Source: an uncultured Acetobacteraceae bacterium
GTDB taxonomy: Bacteria; Pseudomonadota; Alphaproteobacteria; Acetobacterales; Acetobacteraceae
Reading direction: 5' to 3'
Length of the DNA: 64,000 nt
Assembly: GCA_903877125.1 (NCBI GenBank)
Contig: CAIRCM010000098.1
Span: 1-64,000, forward strand
The translations under genes and the position numbers were made by a program. How positions within the stretch are numbered: the first letter of the stretch is position 1; each line of letters starts with the position of its first letter. Shown piece after piece: positions 1 to 8,059 of the stretch. A model generated the notes under the pieces. It was not told the DNA's origin. It was given only the letters and a program-made list of their open reading frames with translations, and made no database searches.

Positions 1-258
1 CCACCTGTTGTGGCAGTGTGCCGCTATAGGTGGCCCGGACGAGCCGGGCCATGACGATTTGGGAGGGGGCGGCCGACTCGTTTAATTTTGCGCGTTTCCT
101 TAGCGCCGCTGACGTTACAACATACAAAAACTACCTGCGCAAACTGATGCAAGACGCGTGCGACATTCGTGGTAGTTAACTACATGTTTGTCGCGGCGCG
201 GTTTCGGGAACCGTAATCACCAGGACTAACGCGGTCGCTACTCCAGCGTCCGTGGCGC
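1..258. other. Left-edge non-coding stretch
   Basis: I see no gene here. A GC hairpin (GGCCCGG, five-base loop, CCGGGCC) lies at 32-50 and an inverted repeat CCACCT/AGGTGG spans 1-33. Neither has a T-tract, so I do not call a terminator. An AT-richer patch around 80-100 could hold a promoter, but nothing decides it. Confidence 0.3.
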
Positions 259-732
259 TCAAACCGTTCCTTTGGCCTTGCGGATCGCAGCGACGTCGGC
301 GATGTCCTGCGCGCGTCCCGCCGCCAACTTGGCGGCTAAAAGGTCCTCGACCGAGATCACAGGGACCACAACGCCGCTCTCGGCGTCAATCGCCGTTTCG
401 ACACGCCGAGCCCAGGCAACGTCGAAATCGACGCCGCTGATCTCCGGCAAGATATCGACCATCAATGGCGGAGAACCCATTCGGAAAAACGAACCAGCTT
501 CGGCGAAGTCAGCGGGCTTCAGGTCGTCCAACGGCGCACCGAACTCTGCCAACGCCCGATAGAGCGCGGTCGCGTTGGCCCGCTCCGGCTTCACCCACAG
601 ATCGAGGTCTTTGGTTGCTCGCGGCTGCGCGTGGAAGGACACCGCATAGCCGCCGACGATCAAATACCGGACCTTATGCGCGTTTAAGATGGACAAGAGT
701 TCGTTGAAGTCTGGATACATGCGTCTCCGCAC
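259..732 (-). CDS. Nucleotidyltransferase-fold protein (DUF6036/AbiEii-like), possible toxin
   Basis: 157 aa. The N-terminal part reads like the MNT/AbiEii nucleotidyltransferase fold: a short helix, then VRYLIVGGYAVSFH and the metal-binding-type ATKDLDLWV (a D-x-D pattern). The C-terminal part contains VISVEDLLAAKLAAGR and a final D-rich helix, as in proteins of this family that act on RNA or protein in toxin-antitoxin or abortive-infection systems. The start could be the first ATG (732) or the internal one at 720 (MYPDFNELL); the latter looks more natural. The gene overlaps the end of the small upstream gene by about 50 nt, which implies translational coupling. Substrate and toxicity are not shown by the sequence. 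Confidence 0.75.
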   Translation of the reverse strand: MRRRMYPDFNELLSILNAHKVRYLIVGGYAVSFHAQPRATKDLDLWVKPERANATALYRALAEFGAPLDDLKPADFAEAGSFFRMGSPPLMVDILPEISGVDFDVAWARRVETAIDAESGVVVPVISVEDLLAAKLAAGRAQDIADVAAIRKAKGTV

Positions 733-880
733 CCTTCATACGAAACGCGTCGGTTGAAATCTCGGATGTCGCGGCCAGTCGTTCGTGCCCCGGCCGGTCC
801 TGCCAATAGGCATACTCATCCGCCTTCATCGCCTCGAAGGACGTGAAGCGACGTATCTTGAAACGGTCTGCTCGGTCCAC
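674..880 (-). CDS. Small partner protein of the nucleotidyltransferase (putative antitoxin)
   Basis: 68 aa. The ORF track runs further upstream, but a GTG at 880 is preceded by a good ribosome-binding site (AAGGAAG) and opens directly into coherent protein (DRFKIRRFTSFEAMKADEYAYW). It is rich in charged residues with no membrane segment. It overlaps the start of the downstream nucleotidyltransferase, the usual arrangement of small genes paired with DUF6036-type proteins. The antitoxin role is inferred only from this pairing. Family identity beyond that is unknown to me. Confidence 0.6.
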   Translation of the reverse strand: MDRADRFKIRRFTSFEAMKADEYAYWQDRPGHERLAATSEISTDAFRMKGAETHVSRLQRTLVHLKRA

Positions 881-930
881 TGAACTTCCTTCTCTTCTGA
901 TGCGTGCGGGTATGACGTTCAGGTTGCCCC

Positions 931-1068
931 TCATCCTGCGACTTTCACATCGTAGCGCATCCCCTCCATTGAAGGCGAGACACCATGTTCGCAGCACCAG
1001 CAGGCCGGCGTCGGCCGCAATGTTTCCTTGAAGGCAGCCCTGACAAAGGCATTGGTATCGACAACGAC
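931..1068 (-). pseudogene. PIN-domain toxin remnant (truncated, frameshifted)
   Basis: The first 45 residues of a PIN domain are recognisable, with the D of VVVDTNAFV present. The frame then becomes atypical; a more family-like continuation (ADAGLLVLRT) appears in the neighbouring frame, which indicates an indel near residue 96. The last three quarters of a normal PIN protein, with the remaining acidic residues, are missing. Immediately downstream begins the nucleotidyltransferase pair. The toxin is therefore most likely dead. Confidence 0.55.
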
Positions 1069-1308
1069 CCATCCGAATCGCGGCTGCACGGCATCCCGTT
1101 CTTCGTCGATGATGCGATCGATGTCCGCGTCCGACCATCCTTCCGCGATCGCGCGCGGGCGCGTGAATCGACGTACCTCGGCGAGCCAGGAAGCCGGTTC
1201 GATGGTGATCGTCACATGCTGGTCCGGCGCGATGCCAGGGCGCGCGCGTTCGGCCGCCACCTGTCCGGCGGTGCTTTCGAAGACTTGCGGGTCTACCGTT
1301 TTTGGCAT
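931..1308 (-). CDS. Antitoxin of a PIN-type toxin pair, reading into a PIN remnant
   Basis: 125 aa as an open frame. Residues 1-77 (from MPKTVDPQVF to the EERDAVQPR region) look like the small antitoxins that precede PIN-domain ribonucleases. From about residue 81 the frame reads VVVDTNAFVRAAF, the N-terminal strand and first catalytic Asp of a PIN domain, so antitoxin and toxin remnant are now one frame. The product is probably a non-functional hybrid, or an antitoxin with a foreign tail. It is divergent from the nitronate monooxygenase gene, with about 70 nt between the starts. Confidence 0.55.
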   Translation of the reverse strand: MPKTVDPQVFESTAGQVAAERARPGIAPDQHVTITIEPASWLAEVRRFTRPRAIAEGWSDADIDRIIDEERDAVQPRFGWVVVDTNAFVRAAFKETLRPTPACWCCEHGVSPSMEGMRYDVKVAG

Positions 1309-1378
1309 GTTATTCTTTCATATCCGGGACGGGGGAAGCCATCGACCCCGGACACCCCACCCCACCGTCCAGGCCCCG

Positions 1379-2521
1379 ATGCACCAGCACCTCCGCAACC
1401 TCCTGAACATAGACTTCCCCCTCTTCGCCTTCTCCCACTGCCGCGACGTCGTCGCCGCCGTATCCAAGGCCGGCGGCTTCGGCGTCTTCGGCGCGGCCGG
1501 CGTGACGCCGGAGGAATTGGAAACCGAACTCGCCTGGATCGACGCGCATGTCGACGGCAAGCCGTACGGGGTCGACCTCCTGATCCCCGAGAATCTGACC
1601 GTCCGCACCCAGCGCGGCATGACCCGCGGCGACCTCGCGGCCTCCATCCCCGATACCCACAAGACCTTCGTGAAAGACCTGCTCGCCCGGCATGGCGTCG
1701 ATGCCGATCGTCCGCTGCCGGACTATCGTCGCGACGACCCCAATCGCCCGCCGCCCTACCAGTTCGAAACCGGGGAGGCGCTGATGGATATCGCCTTCCG
1801 CCATCCGATCCGACTGATCGCCAACGCCCTTGGTGTGCCGCCCACTTCGATGTTGGAACGGGCGAAAAAGCACAACGTCCCCACCGCCGCCCTGGTCGGC
1901 GCCCGAGAACACGCCATCCGCCAGGTGGAGGCCGGGGTGGACATCATCGTCGCCCAAGGCACCGAAGCCGGCGGTCATTGCGGCGAAGTCTCGACCCTCG
2001 TGCTGATCCCCGAAGTCGTGCGCGCCATCGAGGGCATGCGCCCGGTCCCCGTGCTCGCGGCCGGCGGCATCATGACCGGGCGGCAGATGGCGGCCTGCAT
2101 GGCGATGGGCGCCGCCGGCGTCTGGACAGGCTCCGTCTGGCTGGCCACCGCCGAGGCCGAAACCTCGCCGGTGTTTCGCGACAAAATGGTCGCCGCCCGA
2201 TCCCGCGACACCGTCCGCTCGCGTGGCCGGACCGGCAAACCCGCCCGCCAGTTGAAATCCGCCTGGACCGACGCGTGGGAAGGCCCCGACAGCCCCGGCC
2301 CGCTGCCCATGCCGCTGCAAGGCATCGTCAGCGAACCGGCCATGCAGCGCGTGAACCGCGCCGCGGAAGCCGGCAACGAACAGGCCCGAGCGCTGGTCAG
2401 CTACTTCGTGGGGCAGGGCGTGGGGCTGGTGGACAGCGTGATCTCCGCCCGCCAGGTCGTTGCCGCGTTCATGGAGGAGTTCGCCGAAGCGCTGGAGGAC
2501 ATGCGCGGGTTCGTGCTATGA
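1379..2521 (+). CDS. Nitronate monooxygenase (2-nitropropane dioxygenase family)
   Basis: 380 aa FMN-dependent TIM-barrel enzyme that oxidises alkyl nitronates to carbonyl compounds and nitrite; the physiological substrate is often propionate-3-nitronate. Seen: the N-terminal strand with GGFGVFGAAG, the central VDIIVAQGTEAGGHCG with the family's QG-EAGGH motif, and the phosphate-binding VPVLAAGGIMTGRQ and GAAGVWTGS. The ORF track starts 117 codons earlier in non-homologous sequence; I chose the ATG at 1379 (MHQHLRNLLNIDFPLFAF) because the family begins this way. A Uma2 gene follows after 7 nt. Longer than compact bacterial members (about 320 aa), it is close to the class often annotated near acyl-CoA metabolism. 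Confidence 0.85.
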   Translation: MHQHLRNLLNIDFPLFAFSHCRDVVAAVSKAGGFGVFGAAGVTPEELETELAWIDAHVDGKPYGVDLLIPENLTVRTQRGMTRGDLAASIPDTHKTFVKDLLARHGVDADRPLPDYRRDDPNRPPPYQFETGEALMDIAFRHPIRLIANALGVPPTSMLERAKKHNVPTAALVGAREHAIRQVEAGVDIIVAQGTEAGGHCGEVSTLVLIPEVVRAIEGMRPVPVLAAGGIMTGRQMAACMAMGAAGVWTGSVWLATAEAETSPVFRDKMVAARSRDTVRSRGRTGKPARQLKSAWTDAWEGPDSPGPLPMPLQGIVSEPAMQRVNRAAEAGNEQARALVSYFVGQGVGLVDSVISARQVVAAFMEEFAEALEDMRGFVL

Positions 2522-2528
2522 AGACGTC

Positions 2529-3059
2529 ATGAGTGCCTCCCTCAAACCTCTGACCGTCGACGAGTTCCTCGCCTGGGAACGCGCGCAGCCGTTGCGCTAC
2601 GAGTTCGACGGCATCCAGCCCGTGGCGATGACGGGCGGGAGCACGCAACACTCCCGCATTCAAACGCGCGTCGTCGTCGCCCTCGCCACCCGTGTCGCCC
2701 CGCCCTGCGAGGCGCATGGGTCGGAGCTCAAGGTCGTGACCCCTATGCGGGTCCGCTACCCCGATGCGTCCGTGCTGTGCGGCAATAGCGACGACACGTC
2801 GGATGTCATCGAACCCACGGCGGTGTTCGAGGTTCTGTCCCCTTCGACCATGCTGACCGACCTTCGCGTCAAACCGAGGGACTATGCGTCGTTGCCGTCC
2901 ATCCAGGTCTACGTCGTGTTCGACGCCGAGAATCCGAAAGCGACCGCGATGCGCCGGTCCGGCGCATGGGAACCCGAAACCCATGTCGGTGTGGACACAG
3001 CGGTACCGCTGCCCGAGATCGGCATCGATCTGCCGATGGCGGCGATCTACCGGCGATAG
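2529..3059 (+). CDS. Uma2 family (DUF820) putative endonuclease
   Basis: 176 aa. The PD-(D/E)XK-like core is visible: RYEFDGIQPVAMTGGS near the N-terminus, then RYPDASVL (acidic residue), AVFEVLSPST (E) and a Lys in VKPRDYASLPSIQVYVV. Uma2 proteins are abundant in cyanobacteria and other bacteria; a nuclease role is inferred from fold and biological function is unknown. The ATG at 2529 lies 7 nt after the monooxygenase stop; the ORF track extends upstream inside that gene. The 3' end overlaps the convergent membrane-protein gene by 13 nt. Confidence 0.8.
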   Translation: MSASLKPLTVDEFLAWERAQPLRYEFDGIQPVAMTGGSTQHSRIQTRVVVALATRVAPPCEAHGSELKVVTPMRVRYPDASVLCGNSDDTSDVIEPTAVFEVLSPSTMLTDLRVKPRDYASLPSIQVYVVFDAENPKATAMRRSGAWEPETHVGVDTAVPLPEIGIDLPMAAIYRR

Positions 3060-4330
3060 GACCGACCGGCCAACCACATCGCCGGTGGCAACAGAACCAG
3101 CCATGCGATCCGGGACTGATACCGGTCCGTCGGCCCCGACAGTGCGCCGGTCGTCGCCGCATTGGCCAACAGGCCCACGGCAACCAGCAATGTGAACCCC
3201 AGCAGCCGCCGGTCCCGCCGCCAGGACCACAGCAGTACCATCAGCGAAATGACCGCGCCGCCGGCCACGCACCTCGCATGCACATCCTGCCAGGGCGCCG
3301 CGATCGCCCGCAGTCCATCGCGCCTCTGCGCGCTGTCCATGAACCCCGCCAACTCCCACGCCGGGTAATGCGTCCGCAACGGCTCACCGACCCGCCGGTC
3401 ATAGTCAAAATCGGCGAAGGTGTGATCCATCCGCAGCATCGTCAGTTGGCGCCACGTGTTCCAACCCGCATCGCGTGCGACGTCGAGCGGGCGCGACAGG
3501 ATTGTGGCGGTAACGATACGGCTGGCTTCGGGAGCCAGACCGATGGGCCCGCCGGGATAGGTCCACACCGGTCCGTGCGGATCCCACAGGAACAGGTCGG
3601 ACTCGCCGGGAAAGCGCCCGACCCAGGCGCACAGCCGGAACTGCGGATCGGGGCAGGTTTGCGCCAGAAAATCCCGCGTCGGCCCGTCGGTCGTCAGACG
3701 CGCGAGCAAAAACACTGAACCATATGGGGACACCGCGACCTTGCCGTGCCCGCCAACGTTGGTGACAACCAGCACGCCAACCGCCACCACAAGCGGGACG
3801 GCGGCAAGCATCAAACGCCGCGGCTGCAACCACAGCACCGGCAGCAGGCAGGCAGCGGTCAGAGGCAGATGCGCCAGATGCGCGGCGATGCCGAACGTCG
3901 CCGTCATGAGGAGCGGAATCCGCCGCGCCCCCTCCGGCTGAAAGGTCAGCAGGAACAACGCCAGCACGGTGATCGGCGCGAAAATATCCGGCATCAGCAT
4001 CGCCGCGAACCAGGGTGCGGCGGAGGCCAGTGCCAGCAGCCCGCACAGACCCAGATGCCACAGGGCCGAGACTGGCCGAAACACGGCCTGCACAAGCCAG
4101 AGCATCCACGACAGCAACAACCCCTGCGTCAGTACCGGCAACCATAGGGTCAGGCTCAGCGACGTCACGACCACGACCGGACCGTAGACCCAGGGCTTGT
4201 CCCAAAGCATCACCGGCTGGAGCAGTTGCGCGATAAACGCCGCGGAGTCGCTGAACAGCAGCGGATAGCCATTCGCGAAGGCCGGCCAGATCAGCAGCAA
4301 CGCCCCCGCCAGGATGGCTGCCTTGTTCAC
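3047..4330 (-). CDS. Polytopic inner-membrane protein of unknown function
   Basis: 427 aa with roughly nine to ten hydrophobic helices, beginning with MNKAAILAGALLLIWPAF. A long non-membrane segment of about 130 residues (around 205-340) contains Cys residues, DLFLWDPHGPVW and YDRR, followed by a C-terminal pair of helices. The layout resembles glycosyltransferase-C-like or polysaccharide-related membrane proteins, but I recognise no diagnostic motif and assign no function. Its start overlaps the MFS gene stop (ATGA at 4327-4330), so the two are co-translated. Confidence 0.6.
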   Translation of the reverse strand: MNKAAILAGALLLIWPAFANGYPLLFSDSAAFIAQLLQPVMLWDKPWVYGPVVVVTSLSLTLWLPVLTQGLLLSWMLWLVQAVFRPVSALWHLGLCGLLALASAAPWFAAMLMPDIFAPITVLALFLLTFQPEGARRIPLLMTATFGIAAHLAHLPLTAACLLPVLWLQPRRLMLAAVPLVVAVGVLVVTNVGGHGKVAVSPYGSVFLLARLTTDGPTRDFLAQTCPDPQFRLCAWVGRFPGESDLFLWDPHGPVWTYPGGPIGLAPEASRIVTATILSRPLDVARDAGWNTWRQLTMLRMDHTFADFDYDRRVGEPLRTHYPAWELAGFMDSAQRRDGLRAIAAPWQDVHARCVAGGAVISLMVLLWSWRRDRRLLGFTLLVAVGLLANAATTGALSGPTDRYQSRIAWLVLLPPAMWLAGRSYRR

Positions 4331-5595
4331 TCCCGTACCCGCTCCAACTTGCCGACGACAAAGATGTAGGACAACACGCCGAGCACCTCGATGATGGCAA
4401 TAAAGGTCAGTGGCGTGCGGAAGTCACCGCCTTTCAGCAGAAACCCGACGATGATCGGCGACAGCACGCCCGCCAGCCCGCCCATGAAATTGAACACCGA
4501 ACTCGTCAGCCCGATCAGCCGTTCCGGCGCGGTGGCGGAGACCAGCGACCAGTGGATCGAGGCAACCCCGTTGGCGAAAAACGCGAACGTCAAGAAGGCG
4601 ATGATCAGCGGCTGACTGTCGACATAATTGGCGCCGACGATCGTCGTGGCGCAGATCAGTCCGCCGATGATCGGCGCCTTACGGGAAAACGTCAGGCTGC
4701 AGCCGCGTCGCACCAGATAGTCCGAAACCGTGCCGGAAAACAGCACACCGAGGAACACTGCCAGAAACGGCAGCGATACATAGAAACCGGCCTTGATGAA
4801 GGTGAAATGCCGATAGGTGACCAGATAGGTCGGGAACCAGGTACGGAAGAACGTCCCAACCACACCCCATACGAAATGCCCGAAATAGATCCCCCACAGC
4901 TTCCGCCGGCCCAGCACGATGCCCAGATCCCGCCACAGATTCCCGCTCCCGGCCGCGCGATTGGTCAGGTCGGGCAGCCCGCCGCTTTCAGCGATATGCG
5001 CGATCTCGGCGGCGTTGACCCGGCGATCGTCGGCGGGATCGCGATAGGTCTGGAAGAAGACGAACGACCACGCCACACCCAGCGATCCCGTGAAGATGAA
5101 CACCGCCGGCCAGCCATATTCGACCTTCATCCAGGCCAGCACGGGGGTCAGGAAGGCCAACCCCACCGACTCCGCGGCCGTATACACAGCGATGCAGGTG
5201 GCGCGTTCCTTCTCCCCGAACCAGGTCGTGGCGATCCGGTTGTTGATCAGAAACGTCGGCACCTCGAAAAACCCCACCGCCATCCGCAGCGCGATCAGCA
5301 TCACCAACCCGTTCGCCAAGCCCAGCGACAGCGTGGCCAGCGACCAAAGCATGATCGCGATCGGATACAGCACCCGCGGCGAAACCCGATCCACCAGCCA
5401 TCCGCCTGGAAGTTGAAACGGCGTGTAGGTCCAACTGAACGCCGAGAACACCAGTCCCATTTGCACCGGATCGATATGAAAATCGGCCGCGATCGATGGC
5501 GCGGCGATCGAGATGTTGCTGCGGTCGAGGTAGTTGATCGTCACCGTGACGAACAACAGCCCCATGATGCGAAAGCGGCGATTGGTGGCCCGCAT
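4327..5595 (-). CDS. MFS transporter, anion:cation symporter (ACS) type
   Basis: 422 aa, twelve predicted membrane helices. The opening TVTINYLDRSNISIAAPSI and the loop GGWLVDRVSPR are typical of the ACS family (hexuronate, glucarate, galactonate and phthalate carriers). The family's R in LRMAVGFFEVP is also present. These proteins import organic acid anions with protons. The substrate cannot be told from sequence. It is the first gene of a two-gene unit with the downstream membrane protein, and lies 92 nt from the divergent nudC start. Confidence 0.8.
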   Translation of the reverse strand: MRATNRRFRIMGLLFVTVTINYLDRSNISIAAPSIAADFHIDPVQMGLVFSAFSWTYTPFQLPGGWLVDRVSPRVLYPIAIMLWSLATLSLGLANGLVMLIALRMAVGFFEVPTFLINNRIATTWFGEKERATCIAVYTAAESVGLAFLTPVLAWMKVEYGWPAVFIFTGSLGVAWSFVFFQTYRDPADDRRVNAAEIAHIAESGGLPDLTNRAAGSGNLWRDLGIVLGRRKLWGIYFGHFVWGVVGTFFRTWFPTYLVTYRHFTFIKAGFYVSLPFLAVFLGVLFSGTVSDYLVRRGCSLTFSRKAPIIGGLICATTIVGANYVDSQPLIIAFLTFAFFANGVASIHWSLVSATAPERLIGLTSSVFNFMGGLAGVLSPIIVGFLLKGGDFRTPLTFIAIIEVLGVLSYIFVVGKLERVRE

Positions 5596-5687
5596 GGCAT
5601 TCCTCCGGTTCGTTTTCCGGCAGGCTACCCCTGGTTGCCGCCGCTGGCCACGCGTGGCACGGTCGGGCGACCGAGCAACCTCAGTTC

Positions 5688-6620
5688 ATGGACATCGCCG
5701 TGACCAATATCCGGGCCAGCAGAGCCAACGTCTACTCCTCCTCCCCGCTCGACCGCATTCACACGCGCCGGGACGATCACGCCTGGATCGCCGAGAAGCT
5801 CGAGCACCCTGAAACGCTGTTCGTGCCGGTTTGGCGCAGCCGCAATCTGGTGCGCGGCGGGGACCGCCCCGAAGCGGTGTATATCGATGGGGAAACCGCC
5901 GCCGCGCTCCGCGCCAGTGGCGGCAATTGGGCGTTCCTCGGTCTGCTCGACGACAAGCCGGTCTTCGGTATCGACATCAGCCATCACGAGGACCCCACCC
6001 CGGTCGTCCCCGCCGACCTCGGCACCTTCGCCGATCTCCGTTCGGTCGGCTGGGGCGAACCGAAGCCCGAAGCCTCCATCCTCGCCCATGCCCGCGGCCT
6101 GCTGCACTGGCGCACCCGCCACCAGTTCTGCGGTGTCTGCGGCGGCAAGTGCGAATCCCGCTCATCGGGCCACGTGATGCACTGCACATCGTGCAACACC
6201 GACCATTTCCCGCGCACCGATCCCGCCGTCATCATGCTGGTCCACCGCGGCGACAAGGCTCTGCTCGGGCATTCCACCCGTTTCCCCCGCGCGACGATGT
6301 ATTCGACGCTCGCCGGCTTCGTCGAACCCGGCGAGACCCTGGAGGAAGCCGTCCGCCGCGAGGTGCTGGAAGAAACCGCCGTCGTCTGCGGCGACGTGCA
6401 CTACCACTCCAGCCAGCCCTGGCCGTTCCCCGGCAACGTCATGCTCGGCTTCTATGCCGAGGGCCTGACCGAGGAAATCACCTGGGACCCGGAAGAATTG
6501 AAGGACGCCCGCTGGTTCACCCGCGATCAGATGCGTCACTGCGATCAGCATGGTTTCGCGTTGCCGCGCGCCGACAGCATCGCCCGCCGCCTGATCGAAG
6601 ACTGGTTGGCCGCCGGCTGA
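5688..6620 (+). CDS. nudC: NADH pyrophosphatase / NAD-capped RNA decapping enzyme
   Basis: 310 aa. Domains in order: an N-terminal NudC-like domain, a four-Cys zinc ribbon (CGVCGGKC then CTSC), a Nudix box GFVEPGETLEEAVRREVLEE and the NudC-specific SQPWPFP motif. The enzyme cleaves NAD(H) to NMN(H) and AMP and removes NAD caps from RNA. One deviation: the Nudix consensus REUXEEXGU reads REVLEETAV here, so the usual Gly is Ala. All catalytic glutamates are kept. The DUF488 gene starts one base after its stop. Divergent from the MFS gene. Confidence 0.93.
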   Translation: MDIAVTNIRASRANVYSSSPLDRIHTRRDDHAWIAEKLEHPETLFVPVWRSRNLVRGGDRPEAVYIDGETAAALRASGGNWAFLGLLDDKPVFGIDISHHEDPTPVVPADLGTFADLRSVGWGEPKPEASILAHARGLLHWRTRHQFCGVCGGKCESRSSGHVMHCTSCNTDHFPRTDPAVIMLVHRGDKALLGHSTRFPRATMYSTLAGFVEPGETLEEAVRREVLEETAVVCGDVHYHSSQPWPFPGNVMLGFYAEGLTEEITWDPEELKDARWFTRDQMRHCDQHGFALPRADSIARRLIEDWLAAG

Positions 6621-6621
6621 C

Positions 6622-7071
6622 ATGGCATCGGCCTCCCTGCTGACGATCGGCTACGAAGGCTGCACGATCGGTGGCGTGGTCGCGGCGTTGAAAGCCGCCG
6701 ATGCCACGCTGCTGATCGATGTCCGCGCGGTCGCGGCGTCCCGCAAGCCCGGCTTCTCCAAGCGCCAACTCGCCGCCGCGCTGGAGGAGGCCGGCATTCG
6801 CTACGTGCACCTGCAAGGACTTGGTACACCCAAGCCTGGCCGCGATGCCGTGCGTGCCGGCCATCCCGAACGGATGGTGCCGATCTTCAATGAACACATG
6901 ACGTCCGACCGCGCCCAGGCGGAACTCGCGATGGCGCGCGAACTCGCGCGCGACAGCCGCGCCTGTCTCTTGTGTTTCGAACGCGATCCCGCCCACTGCC
7001 ATCGCAGGATCGTTGCCGGATTGGTCTGCGAGGCAACCGGACAGGATGTGACCGATTTGATGGTTGAGTGA
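6622..7071 (+). CDS. DUF488 family protein
   Basis: 149 aa, a full-length small DUF488 protein. Typical motifs: LLTIGYEGCTI at the N-terminus, LIDVRAVAASRKPGFSK, YVHLQGLGTP and the C-terminal LLCFERDPAHCHRRIVAGLV with its Cys-His cluster. The biochemical role of the family is not established. It begins one base after nudC, so it is almost certainly co-transcribed. Convergent with the AstE-like gene, whose end lies 22 nt away. Confidence 0.85.
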   Translation: MASASLLTIGYEGCTIGGVVAALKAADATLLIDVRAVAASRKPGFSKRQLAAALEEAGIRYVHLQGLGTPKPGRDAVRAGHPERMVPIFNEHMTSDRAQAELAMARELARDSRACLLCFERDPAHCHRRIVAGLVCEATGQDVTDLMVE

Positions 7072-7092
7072 CGAATTCGCTGCTTTGCGGGA

Positions 7093-8058
7093 TTACCCCA
7101 CGAACCGGGCCAGCCGTACCGCCGTATGGCCCCGTGTCGGCCGAAGGCTTGGCATGACCAGCAGGCAATCGTCGTGCGGCGTGCGGAATTCAGTGTCCCC
7201 GTCATAAGCCAGCAGCGTATTGCGGTCCGGCACCACGACGCCGCCGCGCCACGGCTGCACGAAGGCGAACTTGTTGCTGGCCGCGGTAATGGTCAGCGTC
7301 ACCTCGGCCAACCGTTGCGCGACCGGCGCCGCAGCCGGCAGCGGCGCGGCGGCGTCGACCGAACCCAACCCGCGCAGCAGCCCGGCGACGCAGGCCAGGG
7401 CGATGTCCACCGTCGCCGGCTGCCAGTGCTGCCCGGCCTCGATCAGATTGGCCGAACACGCGGACCCCGGTTCCACGAACCGCGTATAATCGATGATGCG
7501 TTTGCCGTTGGCATGTCCGGAATCGGCGACAATCAGCGGCGGCACGCCAATCTTTCGTGCCATCGCCCTCCCGCGATCGGAACTGCCGCACAGCATCAGC
7601 GGATCGGCGTCCCACAGCATGGAATGGATGTCGAGCAACGCATCGACCGTATCGATCAGCGGACGCAATTCCCGAGCGCGATTGAGTTCGATGGAGTGTC
7701 GAGGCCCATCGAGCGTCGCTTCGTCCCAAACCCGGTTCAGATCCTCATCGACGAAGCGAGACGCTGTGGGATGGGCGGGATCGAAACGGTCGTAGGCAGA
7801 CAGGTTCCCGAACACGAACGACAGCTTCCCGGCCGCGGGCGTCAGCCCGCCGCGCAACAGCCGGTCCAGCGCGATCGCACCGGCGATCTCGTTGCCATGG
7901 GTGATTGCCAGCAGTGCCACATGCGGTCCGGGCTTGCCCGAATCCCGCGTTATGACGCCAGGGATTCCGGTATTGCCAGCGCGCCAGTCGTACAGATCGG
8001 GGGCGCTGACCCGAACCTCGAACGCCGGCAATGGTGCGGCATGTTGGCCCGTGCCCAT
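7093..8058 (-). CDS. Succinylglutamate desuccinylase/aspartoacylase-type zinc deacylase
   Basis: 321 aa. The M14-like zinc carboxypeptidase fold is shown by ALLAITHGNEIAG (zinc His and Glu), VDEDLNRVW and LLDIHSM (third zinc ligand). A C-terminal beta domain contains GGVVVPDRNTLLAYDG. Family members remove acyl groups from N-acyl amino acids. I chose the ATG at 8058, one base after the stop of the upstream ArgE-like gene; the ORF track adds 57 spurious residues. The coupling suggests that the two act on related N-acyl amino acids, but the actual substrate is unknown. Confidence 0.8.
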   Translation of the reverse strand: MGTGQHAAPLPAFEVRVSAPDLYDWRAGNTGIPGVITRDSGKPGPHVALLAITHGNEIAGAIALDRLLRGGLTPAAGKLSFVFGNLSAYDRFDPAHPTASRFVDEDLNRVWDEATLDGPRHSIELNRARELRPLIDTVDALLDIHSMLWDADPLMLCGSSDRGRAMARKIGVPPLIVADSGHANGKRIIDYTRFVEPGSACSANLIEAGQHWQPATVDIALACVAGLLRGLGSVDAAAPLPAAAPVAQRLAEVTLTITAASNKFAFVQPWRGGVVVPDRNTLLAYDGDTEFRTPHDDCLLVMPSLRPTRGHTAVRLARFVG

Positions 8059-8059
8059 G

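Noticed and set aside
1028-1378. N-terminal extension of the nitronate monooxygenase ORF
   Set aside because: The extra 117 codons are antisense to the antitoxin gene and do not resemble the family; the ATG at 1379 starts at the expected N-terminus.
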